Shown here: positions 24,779 to 45,142 of the stretch, one piece after another | Layout: every line of letters begins with the position of its first letter | How positions within the stretch are numbered: position 1 is the stretch's first letter | DNA from: Pseudomonas gessardii | GTDB taxonomy: Bacteria > Pseudomonadota > Gammaproteobacteria > Pseudomonadales > Pseudomonadaceae | Reading direction: 5' to 3' | NCBI RefSeq assembly: GCF_001983165.1 | Contig: NZ_MNPU01000026.1 | Location: forward strand, 1-64,000 | DNA length: 64,000 nucleotides | Made by a program: the position numbers and the translations under genes | Notes under the pieces: generated by a model | Database searches by the model: none | What the model was told of the DNA's origin: nothing | What the model saw: only the letters and a program-made list of their open reading frames with translations

Positions 24779-27700
24779 TCAAGCCCCCCAAAAAGTGAAA
24801 AAGTCTATATACGCATGATCTGATGCCCTGACGATCATTGACGTAATGCTACTGTCAGCAGGCGCCGTAAAATCAATCCAGTGATTTTGCTGATCATTAT
24901 CCGAAGGTGCCGGGGGGAGGTAACGTGAACCAATGCTCCTACCGGTCTTATCGTAAAACACAATGTCAACCGGATGCTGTTGCCATGTGTAGGCAAATTT
25001 GACTCTTTGGCTAGCCAATTTGAAATCAACCCGTATGCGCTGCTCGGGAACCTGGTTAGAGCTATTGCTACAAACCACTAACGCCGGGCCATCCAACATG
25101 CCGGGGGTGGTCCACGCGTAGAACTCAATACCGGATGTCCCCCCAGACCCCGGTAATAGTGTGATCGTCATTGTTGCAATATCAACGCTTTGACCTGCGG
25201 AAATTTTGCGATTGGGCTGCCCGGTGAAGTTTTCATAACGTATTTCTGGCTCCATGCGCACACTCAGGATCAAGGCGGGGAACACCACCGCCGCACTTTC
25301 CTGATTGCTCCCATCAGCAGTGACTTTGCAGGTAAAGGTCAAGGTGCTGAAATTCTTCAATAGCTCAAGCTCGATTCGTTTCAAGGCTTGCCGCAAGCCG
25401 GCAGTGACCTCGCCTGCCGTCACCTCTTTGCCCAGGTAAATATTGAAGAGGTAAGGGCTGCCATCCTTACGCGTCCCGATACCCCGCAGCCACACCTTCT
25501 GACCTGGCAAGATAAACCACCAGGGCTCAACCCTGATGTCCGCATCCCCGGTAAAGGTGCGCAAATCCAGGATGCCGTTGGTCGCCTGTGGCACCACCGG
25601 CGTCGGCAAACGCACCGGCACACTGATCTGCAAATCAAGGTCTGCAGAAGTCGCCACTTTGCACAGGCTGGTGACGGTGTAGTGGATCTTTACCGTCTTG
25701 CCGCTCCCATGGATCACCGCTTCCCGAGGTATATGGAAGTCCACGTATTGCGGGTCGTTATTGCCTGGCTTGGACATCAGCGGCAGGCACGTACCGTCCG
25801 AGCGTTTCCAGCACACGCTGATCCCATGGCTGGCACTCATGCGCTCATACGCTACCCGTACCGTCACACCCTCCCGCCCGTTGTACACCGTCAGTTGGGA
25901 ACCCACCGCTTCGCGCACCGTCGGTGCTGTGAGTACCCAGTCTTCCTGGACAACCTCCAGGCTCAACACGGGGAATGTCTTCGCGCTGCCCCTGTCCAAC
26001 TCACCGTTGAAATTCACCGCAAAATGCACCTGGAAATCACTGCAATCGGCCAGTGCCTGCAACGCCAGGCGCGGCAGCTGCGCACTGACGCCACTGTCCA
26101 GCCACTCTTCGGTGACCGGTTCACCTTCCAACACCTCAAAGCGGTAGGGGCTGCCATCTTCCTGCTCGCCCGTTACCCATAACCAGCACGCTTGCCCCAA
26201 GGCCATATAGTCCCATACCACCACCAAGGCAGTGGCATCGCCGCTAAACGTATTGAGGTCCAAAACATTACCGGTTGATTGCTCCACCCTTGGCGTCGGC
26301 AAGCCACTGAGACCTAAAACCTCGACCTCCCTCGCAGGCGATTGCCACTCACTGCCATCGCAGCGCATCACGCGGTAGGCCAGCAGGATGGGCTGGTTGA
26401 AATTGGCACTGATGGCAGAAGGCGGCACCCAAAATTCAAGACTGGCCTCATCCTCAACCGGCCGACACTCCAACGCTGGCGAACCCGGCCCTGGCGTGCC
26501 GCTAAACGTTGGGCACACCCGATCCCCTGGGCACATATGCTCGTAGGCCACCTGAAGATGTGCGCCCTCCACGGTATTGATCGGGTTAACCACCCAACCG
26601 TGGGTACCGTCGTCAACCGATTCGACGAGATGAGGAGCTGTCAGCTCCAGATGGGGCTCGGTCTGCAGCGTCAGTAAAAGCGAAGGGAACATGCGGTAAA
26701 CCGGGCGCCCCGTTTTACGCGGAAGGAACTCCACATAGAAGACGATATACAACTCACTGTCATGCTTGAGCTTGGCCAGTTCCTCCCGTGGCAGGGCTCT
26801 GCTCCAGCCATTGCGAACATCTTCTTCGGTTACCGGTGAGTCGGTAAAAAAGTTCCACCTGGCTTTTGAGCCATCGGCATAAGTGCCCCCGATATACACA
26901 TCGACACGTTGCGTCGGATCAATAAAAGCCCAGGGCGCTACATAAAGAATCGGGTCTTTACAGCACAACCGGGAAAGATCCAGGGTCTTGTCATATGCCT
27001 GGAGAACCTGGGGTGCAGGCAAGTTGGAGGGGAGCGGGATTCTCACCACACCTTCAAGCGACGCAAAAACCTCGTCCTCCCGAGTCACGGTGTAGGAAAA
27101 AAGTGCAAAGTTATCCAGGCGCATCCCTACGTACAACGGCGGAACATGGAAATCGACACACCCGTCTTCCACGCCATACTGGGGTGCAATGGGCGCGTCA
27201 TCACCAAAGGTGGACTCCCAACGCAGGGTGATCAGGTCCGTGCTCTGCATATCGTCGTAACAGACACGGACTGTGGCCCCCTCCAACAACTTGAGTGGAT
27301 CGACCTGGCCCGAGCCTTCAGCCTCGACCAGGGTCGGAGCAGGCAAATGCAGGGACTTATCAACCAACAGCAGCACCGTCGTACGCGGATGAAACTCGTG
27401 GGCGTTTTCGGGCAGTTGGGTTTCGTAGATCGGGTCGACCGGTACCGGCGGCTTGGGGGCGGTGCCATCAAAGATCACAGCGATATGAAGGGTCAGTGCC
27501 GAATAGTCCTCGCGACGTGCCATCCAGCTGCGTGACAGCTTGAACTCAAAGACATGCCCCTCATGGGCTTCGGCCTCCGTGACCACATGGTCCCGCGCCA
27601 CCCAGCTAAACGCGAACGGCGGCTTGTGCTGATCGCCGGCCACATTGATAAACAACCGCTGCCCGGCCTGGATCATCGGCCAGGCCTTAAGGCGGATAAT

Positions 27701-28192
27701 CTCATCGCCCCTGAAGGTCTTCATATCCAGTTTCCAGGTGCTCTGGACATACTTGGCATGCTCGAACACCGGCAGCGACTCCTTGAGGTCCTCCTCCCTG
27801 ATCTGCTGGACCTCCAACTCCAGCACCAACGATTTCTTCAACTGGCCTGCCACCCTCGCGGTGTACCAGACCAAAACCGTATGCCCAATGCTGGTACTGA
27901 CCCACTGCCATGGAATGGGAATATCGATGCTGCCGCTGGTACTGCCCGGATAGGCGATAGGCTCGAATACAGGCTCATCCTGGTCCTTGATCGCCCAATA
28001 CACGGTGATGGGTGTGGTGCCCATCCCCGCAAAAGCAATGGTCGCGGCCGTGCCGTCACGCGCTTTAATGGGGTCCAGGGTATTGTTATTGATGGCGTAG
28101 TGGATCTGCGGAACGGGCAATTCGACGGCAACTTCGGCATCTGGCCCGACAGCAGCCGATGGCGAACGTTGGGGGGTGGTTTTTTTAACCAT
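24779..28192 (-). CDS. Large modular beta-rich (Ig-like) repeat protein A
   Basis: A 1137-residue protein I do not recognise. It is built from two alternating module types: a roughly 105-residue module with ...LVEA...GATVRVxYxxM...VDFxxP...YTVT (about 24-128, 281-388, 516-627, 752-858) and a roughly 125-residue module with ...LDL..F.GDA.I.V.PW..I..GQ...W..G...DGSPY.F....VT...LPR..L..L...FP.L.L.V (about 138-262, 390-514, 630-750, 861-982). The last 155 residues are a different, probably jelly-roll, domain. There is no signal peptide or membrane span. The ATG at 28192 follows AGGAGGT. Its neighbour protein B shares the shaft but not the tip. Base composition is lower in GC than flanking genes. 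It could be an adhesin-, fibre- or toxin-associated scaffold, with no function assigned. Confidence 0.8.
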   Translation of the reverse strand: MVKKTTPQRSPSAAVGPDAEVAVELPVPQIHYAINNNTLDPIKARDGTAATIAFAGMGTTPITVYWAIKDQDEPVFEPIAYPGSTSGSIDIPIPWQWVSTSIGHTVLVWYTARVAGQLKKSLVLELEVQQIREEDLKESLPVFEHAKYVQSTWKLDMKTFRGDEIIRLKAWPMIQAGQRLFINVAGDQHKPPFAFSWVARDHVVTEAEAHEGHVFEFKLSRSWMARREDYSALTLHIAVIFDGTAPKPPVPVDPIYETQLPENAHEFHPRTTVLLLVDKSLHLPAPTLVEAEGSGQVDPLKLLEGATVRVCYDDMQSTDLITLRWESTFGDDAPIAPQYGVEDGCVDFHVPPLYVGMRLDNFALFSYTVTREDEVFASLEGVVRIPLPSNLPAPQVLQAYDKTLDLSRLCCKDPILYVAPWAFIDPTQRVDVYIGGTYADGSKARWNFFTDSPVTEEDVRNGWSRALPREELAKLKHDSELYIVFYVEFLPRKTGRPVYRMFPSLLLTLQTEPHLELTAPHLVESVDDGTHGWVVNPINTVEGAHLQVAYEHMCPGDRVCPTFSGTPGPGSPALECRPVEDEASLEFWVPPSAISANFNQPILLAYRVMRCDGSEWQSPAREVEVLGLSGLPTPRVEQSTGNVLDLNTFSGDATALVVVWDYMALGQACWLWVTGEQEDGSPYRFEVLEGEPVTEEWLDSGVSAQLPRLALQALADCSDFQVHFAVNFNGELDRGSAKTFPVLSLEVVQEDWVLTAPTVREAVGSQLTVYNGREGVTVRVAYERMSASHGISVCWKRSDGTCLPLMSKPGNNDPQYVDFHIPREAVIHGSGKTVKIHYTVTSLCKVATSADLDLQISVPVRLPTPVVPQATNGILDLRTFTGDADIRVEPWWFILPGQKVWLRGIGTRKDGSPYLFNIYLGKEVTAGEVTAGLRQALKRIELELLKNFSTLTFTCKVTADGSNQESAAVVFPALILSVRMEPEIRYENFTGQPNRKISAGQSVDIATMTITLLPGSGGTSGIEFYAWTTPGMLDGPALVVCSNSSNQVPEQRIRVDFKLASQRVKFAYTWQQHPVDIVFYDKTGRSIGSRYLPPAPSDNDQQNHWIDFTAPADSSITSMIVRASDHAYIDFFTFWGA
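25421..26453. repeat. 1-kb tract shared with 29016-30048 (copy 1)
   Basis: This tract aligns with 29016-30048 at a constant offset of 3595 bp without any indel. By eye I counted about 34 mismatches in 1033 bp (about 97% identity), clustered mainly between 25900 and 26200 and almost absent at 25430-25900 and 26190-26450. Similarity drops sharply outside. Confidence 0.85.
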
Positions 28193-28286
28193 GACAAGAC
28201 CTCCTGTCCAAGGAAAGATAACCAGCAGGCCTGGCTGGCAGGCCAAAAACTGCAGTTATCTAGCCTTGGAAACAGGCGTTTTGCCT

Positions 28287-28304
28287 ACTGTCAGAATTGA
28301 CAGT
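28287..28304 (-). promoter_or_regulatory. Palindromic upstream element of protein A
   Basis: ACTGTCA-GAAT-TGACAGT, a perfect 7-4-7 inverted repeat, with its edge 95 nt from the start codon. The same element with one mismatch occurs 97 nt upstream of protein B. It is probably an operator or activator site. Confidence 0.65.
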
Positions 28305-28367
28305 TCAACCACTGGGAACGCACATAATCGACCAACGGTGTACGGTTCCGGCACTGAATCGGCCCAT

Positions 28368-28391
28368 AAAAAACGCCCGCACAAGGCGGGC
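28368..28391 (-). terminator. Rho-independent terminator of protein B gene
   Basis: Minus strand GCCCGC, loop CTTGT, GCGGGC followed by GTTTTTT. It lies 22 nt past the stop of the protein B gene, so A and B are separate transcripts. Confidence 0.85.
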
Positions 28392-28412
28392 ATCAGGTCA
28401 CTCAGGAGGCGC

Positions 28413-30974
28413 TCACAACTGTCTGACCCGCAGATCATCAAGGCCGTAGTCGTTCCCATATCCAGTGGCAACATGGCTGTACAACTCAAGTTTCACGGTC
28501 TGCGCTTGAGCAACAAACACCCCCCTGTACGTCAACCAATTCGTACCCGTGATCTCCACAGGCCCCACCAGCGTCTGCCCTGCTGCCAACAAAGAAAGTC
28601 TCGGCAGCGGAGGCACTTCATTCATCCCTTTGATCGAGATGCTGAACTCATAGCGTGTATTGACCTTAAGACCCGTGACATTCTTCCACAGGACAACCCC
28701 CTCTGATTTGTCGGTATACGTATTGTTGCGCAAATACGGATTGGGTCCGGTTCTATCAATCTGTAAGTCTCGCGGGTCAGAGGCTGCCGGGCCCCGCATC
28801 CAGCCATTCCAGTCATCACGATCAAAAGTGGTCAAATCATCAAAAACTGTTTTTACCAGCAACACCAGTGGCAAGAACTGCACTGCGTCACTTTCACGGG
28901 TACTGCCGTCGGGCGTCACCTTGCAGGTAAACGTCAACTGGCTGTCATCCTTGAGTAACTCAAGCTCGACTCGCCTCAAAACATCTTTCAAACCGGCAGT
29001 GAGCTCGCCTGCCGTCACCTCATTGCCCAGGTAAATATTGAAGAGGTAAGGGCTGCCATCCTTACGCGTCCCGATACCCCGCAGCCACACCTTCTGACCT
29101 GGCAAGATAAACCACCAGGGCTCAACCCTGATGTCCGCATCCCCGGTAAAGGTGCGCAAATCCAGGATGCCATTGGTCGCCTGTGGCACCACCGGCGTCG
29201 GCAAACGCACCGGCACACTGATCTGCAAATCAAGGTCCGCAGAAGTCGCCACTTTGCACAGGCTGGTGACGGTGTAGTGGATCTTTACCGTCTTGCCGCT
29301 CCCATGGATCACCGCTTCCCGAGGTATATGGAAGTCCACGTATTGCGGGTCGTTATTGCCTGGCTTGGACATCAGCGGCAGGCATGTACCGTCCGAGCGT
29401 TTCCAGCACACGCTGATCCCATGGCTGGCACTCATGCGCTCATACGCTACCCGTACCGTCACACCCTCCCGGCCGTTGTACACCGTCAGTTGGGAACCCA
29501 CCGCTTCGCGCACCGTTGGGGCGTTGAGCACCAGGTCTTCCTGGACAACCTCCAGGCTCAACACGGGGAATGTCTGCGCACTGCCCCGGTCCAACCGGCC
29601 GTTGAAATTCACCGCAAAATGCACCTGGAGATCACTGCAATCGGCCAGTGCCTGCAACGCCAGGCGCGGCAGCTGCGCACTGACACCACTGGCCAGCCAC
29701 TCTTCGGTGACCGGCGTACCTTCCAGTACCTCAAAGCGGTAGGGGCTGCCATCTTCCTCCTCGCCTGTGATCCACATCCAGCACGCTTGCCCCAAGGCCA
29801 TATAGTCCCATACCACCACCAAGGCAGTGGCATCGCCGCTAAACGTATTGAGGTCCAAAACATTACCGGTTGATTGCTCCACCCTTGGCGTCGGCAAGCC
29901 ACTGAGACCTAAAACCTCGACCTCCCTCGCAGGCGATTGCCACTCACTGCCATCGCAGCGCATCACGCGGTAGGCCAGCAGAATGGGCTGGTTGAAATTG
30001 GCACTGATGGCAGAAGGCGGCACCCAAAACTCAAGACTGGCCTCATCCGCCACCTGCTGACACTCCAACACTGGCGAACCCGACCCTGGCGTGCCGATAA
30101 CCGTTGGGCACACCCGGTCCCCTGGACACATAAACTCGTAGGCCACCTGAAGATGTGCGCCGTCTACCGTGTTCACCGGGTTGAGTACCCAGCCGTCGGC
30201 GCCGCAGTCCACGGACTCGACCAGATGGGGCGCGGTCAGTGCCAGATGGGGTTCGGTGAGCAACGTCGTAACAAGGCCCGGAAACCCAATGTAAGTAGGA
30301 TTCGGACCCGTACTGGGGCGAAACGCTACATAAAAATACGCATACAGTTCACTGCCATGCTTGAGCGCTGCCAGATCGGCTCGAGGCAGAGCCCTACTCC
30401 AGCCATTACGCACTTCGTCCGCCGTGACCGCCTCGTTACGGTAGTAAGTACGCCTGAATCGCGAACCGTCGATATATTCCCCAGCAACATAAAGCTCGAC
30501 CACATTGGTCGTGGCGATAAATGCCCAAGGCTCGACATGGATAACCGGGTCATCGCAGCACAGTAGAGCCAGATCCAGAACGTCCTTGTGCATGCCTAAA
30601 AAGAGTGGGGAAGGTGCATTCGAGGGCCGATCAATGACAACTGCCCCTGCCGCCGAAGGGGGATACGCCTGGCCATCTACCGTTACGATGTAAGAGAACG
30701 AGATGGGGGCAATGCTGATGTTTATCCCCACGTATTGCGCAGGAATCACAAAATCGACAAACCCGGCCTCGACTCCATCCTGAGCGCTGACAGGAGCGTA
30801 CTCCCCACCAGAGATAGGCCAACGGACCGTAATCCGGTGACGCGGAGTCATCTCCTCATAGCGGACCCGAATGGTAGCTCCCGCCACCAATTTCAGCGAA
30901 TCGACTTTCAGTGCGCCCTCAGCCTCAACGAGGATGGGGGCAGGCAGCTCAAGAGGTGGCAATGTACCTGACAT
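28413..30974 (-). CDS. Large modular beta-rich (Ig-like) repeat protein B
   Basis: An 853-residue paralogue of protein A with three instead of four module pairs: type 1 at about 10-116, 244-356, 481-588; type 2 at about 120-242, 360-480, 590-706. Residues about 312-656 differ from A residues 585-930 at only about a dozen positions. The C-terminal 147 residues (from about 707) are unlike those of A and look like a carbohydrate-binding jelly roll (FDDLTTFDRDDWNGW..., ending in GLDDLRVRQL, typical of CBM4/9- or lectin-like folds). There is no signal peptide. The ATG at 30974 has AAGGAG 8 nt upstream. It has its own upstream palindrome and terminator. Function unknown. Surface, fibre or toxin-accessory roles are all possible. 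Confidence 0.8.
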   Translation of the reverse strand: MSGTLPPLELPAPILVEAEGALKVDSLKLVAGATIRVRYEEMTPRHRITVRWPISGGEYAPVSAQDGVEAGFVDFVIPAQYVGINISIAPISFSYIVTVDGQAYPPSAAGAVVIDRPSNAPSPLFLGMHKDVLDLALLCCDDPVIHVEPWAFIATTNVVELYVAGEYIDGSRFRRTYYRNEAVTADEVRNGWSRALPRADLAALKHGSELYAYFYVAFRPSTGPNPTYIGFPGLVTTLLTEPHLALTAPHLVESVDCGADGWVLNPVNTVDGAHLQVAYEFMCPGDRVCPTVIGTPGSGSPVLECQQVADEASLEFWVPPSAISANFNQPILLAYRVMRCDGSEWQSPAREVEVLGLSGLPTPRVEQSTGNVLDLNTFSGDATALVVVWDYMALGQACWMWITGEEEDGSPYRFEVLEGTPVTEEWLASGVSAQLPRLALQALADCSDLQVHFAVNFNGRLDRGSAQTFPVLSLEVVQEDLVLNAPTVREAVGSQLTVYNGREGVTVRVAYERMSASHGISVCWKRSDGTCLPLMSKPGNNDPQYVDFHIPREAVIHGSGKTVKIHYTVTSLCKVATSADLDLQISVPVRLPTPVVPQATNGILDLRTFTGDADIRVEPWWFILPGQKVWLRGIGTRKDGSPYLFNIYLGNEVTAGELTAGLKDVLRRVELELLKDDSQLTFTCKVTPDGSTRESDAVQFLPLVLLVKTVFDDLTTFDRDDWNGWMRGPAASDPRDLQIDRTGPNPYLRNNTYTDKSEGVVLWKNVTGLKVNTRYEFSISIKGMNEVPPLPRLSLLAAGQTLVGPVEITGTNWLTYRGVFVAQAQTVKLELYSHVATGYGNDYGLDDLRVRQL
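29016..30048. repeat. 1-kb tract shared with 25421-26453 (copy 2)
   Basis: The second copy of the near-identical tract, inside the protein B gene, same orientation. It codes for the last two module pairs of the shaft. Direct repeats this long could recombine and delete the 3.6 kb between them, fusing A and B. Confidence 0.85.
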
Positions 30975-31070
30975 AATGAAAACTCCTTTTCAATGGCCGT
31001 TTTGCCAGAGGCTTAAGCCTTACGCCCCATTGGCACTGGCCTAGCAAACGCCCAAAAAAAGTAATTTTCT

Positions 31071-31088
31071 ACTGTCAGAATTCACAGT
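31071..31088 (-). promoter_or_regulatory. Palindromic upstream element of protein B
   Basis: ACTGTCAGAATTCACAGT, identical to the element before protein A except for one base, with its edge 97 nt from the start. On the minus strand the following GTAG and AAAA are shared as well. Confidence 0.65.
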
Positions 31089-31141
31089 TTGCATGGAAAA
31101 GTGGCGCCGCTGCCTGCTCAGCACAGCAGCCCCACTCCTGT

Positions 31142-44074
<12,933 letters not shown>

Positions 44075-44139
44075 GAGGGGTTCCTGCCTGCAATCGGCTT
44101 ACGGGGAAATCGGGGGATAGGGGGCGTGTCGCGGCGTAT

Positions 44140-44241
44140 TCAGCCGGCCGCCTGCCGCGCCGGGCCATGGTGCCAGCGGGTCGATGGGCTCATCTCAGAC
44201 ACCCCTGCCTGGAACGCCGGGTTCTCGCGATACAAACGCAT
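44140..44241 (-). CDS. Putative 33-codon leader peptide upstream of pvdL
   Basis: Inside the pvdL 5' leader, between its PvdS box and the pvdL ATG, an ORF begins MRLYRENPAFQAGVSE, 33 residues in all, and is preceded by a very strong ribosome site GAGGAGGA 5 nt from the ATG. It ends 65 nt before pvdL. The peptide is not a signal peptide or membrane segment and I recognise no family. It could be a leader that couples or tunes pvdL translation, or a small protein in its own right. Its coding status rests only on the ribosome site and position. Confidence 0.4.
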   Translation of the reverse strand: MRLYRENPAFQAGVSEMSPSTRWHHGPARQAAG

Positions 44242-44302
44242 GTCGTCCTCCTCTGGGTGCACATCCATGGCCGGCGTGTTGGCGGGCCTGTCACCAATGA
44301 GA

Positions 44303-44326
44303 ACGGATGGCCCGGCAAAATAATTA
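44303..44326 (-). promoter_or_regulatory. PvdS iron-starvation box of pvdL
   Basis: Minus strand TAATT (44322-44326), N16, CGT (44303-44305), followed by TCTCATT. It lies 229 nt upstream of pvdL and about 60 nt upstream of the leader ORF. Confidence 0.7.
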
Positions 44327-44405
44327 CTCGACAGGCCAAGGTCCGCAGACAAAGAGAAGTGCCTCACCGTTTGCATTTCGGTATAAGATTAGTTCCGCTT
44401 CTCAT

Positions 44406-44434
44406 TTGACAATCATTATCATTAAGAATAATTT
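44406..44434 (+). promoter_or_regulatory. sigma70 promoter of pvdS overlapped by Fur boxes
   Basis: TTGACA (44406-44411), 17 bp, TAATTT (44429-44434). The spacer reads ATCATTATCATTAAGAA, which with its flanks gives overlapping matches to GATAATGATAATCATTATC. Iron-loaded Fur would therefore occlude the promoter. Confidence 0.85.
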
Positions 44435-44503
44435 GTTGCCCGATGTGTAGGAGGCCTCAGCAGGGATGCCCTCCACTAACCTTATTGCAGCAAGGTGATT
44501 TCC

Positions 44504-45055
44504 ATGACGGAACAAGTATCCACAAGCAGGTGCGATTCACCGTTACTCCAGGCGTTTGTCGATAATCGACTGATCCTGGTCAAGATCGCGGCGCGCATTA
44601 CCGGCTGCCGTTCCCGCGCCGAAGATGTGGTGCAGGACGCCTACTTCAGACTGCAATCGGCACCGCAGATCACCTCATCGTTCAAGGCGCAACTGAGCTA
44701 TCTGTTCCAGATCGTGCGCAACCTGGCTATCGACCACTACCGTAAACAGGCCCTGGAACTGAAATACTCCGGGACGGAAGAGGAAGGCTTGAATGTGGTT
44801 ATTCATGGCGCTTCACCGGAAACCTCGCATATCAATTTTTCCACCCTGGAAAACATCGCCGACGCCCTGACCGAGTTGCCCCAGCGCACGCGCTACGCGT
44901 TCGAGATGTACCGCCTGCATGGCGTGCCGCAGAAGGACATTGCCAAGGAACTGGGCGTGTCGCCGACCCTGGTCAACTTCATGATCCGCGATGCGTTGGT
45001 GCACTGCCGTAAGGTTTCGGGGACGCATAGCGATACCTTTGCCCGACGCGTCTGA
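44504..45055 (+). CDS. pvdS: Iron-starvation ECF sigma factor PvdS
   Basis: A 183-residue ECF sigma factor that directs RNA polymerase to pyoverdine promoters. Region 2 contains SRAEDVVQDAYFRL and LSYLFQIVRNLAIDHYRK. Region 4 contains LTELPQRTRYAFEMYRLHGV and the helix-turn-helix KDIAKELGVSPTLVNFMIRDA. Identity to PvdS/PbrA-type factors is very high from memory. The ATG at 44504 is chosen because AAGGTGA lies 6 nt upstream. The GTG three codons earlier overlaps that site. It is transcribed from a Fur-controlled sigma70 promoter and would be held by an anti-sigma factor (FpvR) that is not in the window. Confidence 0.97.
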   Translation: MTEQVSTSRCDSPLLQAFVDNRLILVKIAARITGCRSRAEDVVQDAYFRLQSAPQITSSFKAQLSYLFQIVRNLAIDHYRKQALELKYSGTEEEGLNVVIHGASPETSHINFSTLENIADALTELPQRTRYAFEMYRLHGVPQKDIAKELGVSPTLVNFMIRDALVHCRKVSGTHSDTFARRV

Positions 45056-45086
45056 GCACCCCGCAATTGCAATCACGGGTGAGCTT

Positions 45087-45116
45087 GTGTGGGAGCGGAC
45101 TTGCTCGCTCCCACAC
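45087..45116. repeat. Single REP hairpin between pvdS and the acetyltransferase
   Basis: GTGTGGGAGCG and its perfect complement CGCTCCCACAC separated by 8 nt, between convergent genes. It is of the same GTGGGAGC family as the cluster at 16219 and can act as a bidirectional 3' end. Confidence 0.8.
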
Positions 45117-45142
45117 ATTTGATATTCGTTGCCCTGTAGCGC

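Noticed and set aside
24779-30974. A and B as one gene split by a frameshift
   Set aside because: Each has its own ribosome site, upstream palindrome and distinct C-terminus, and B has a strong terminator before A begins.
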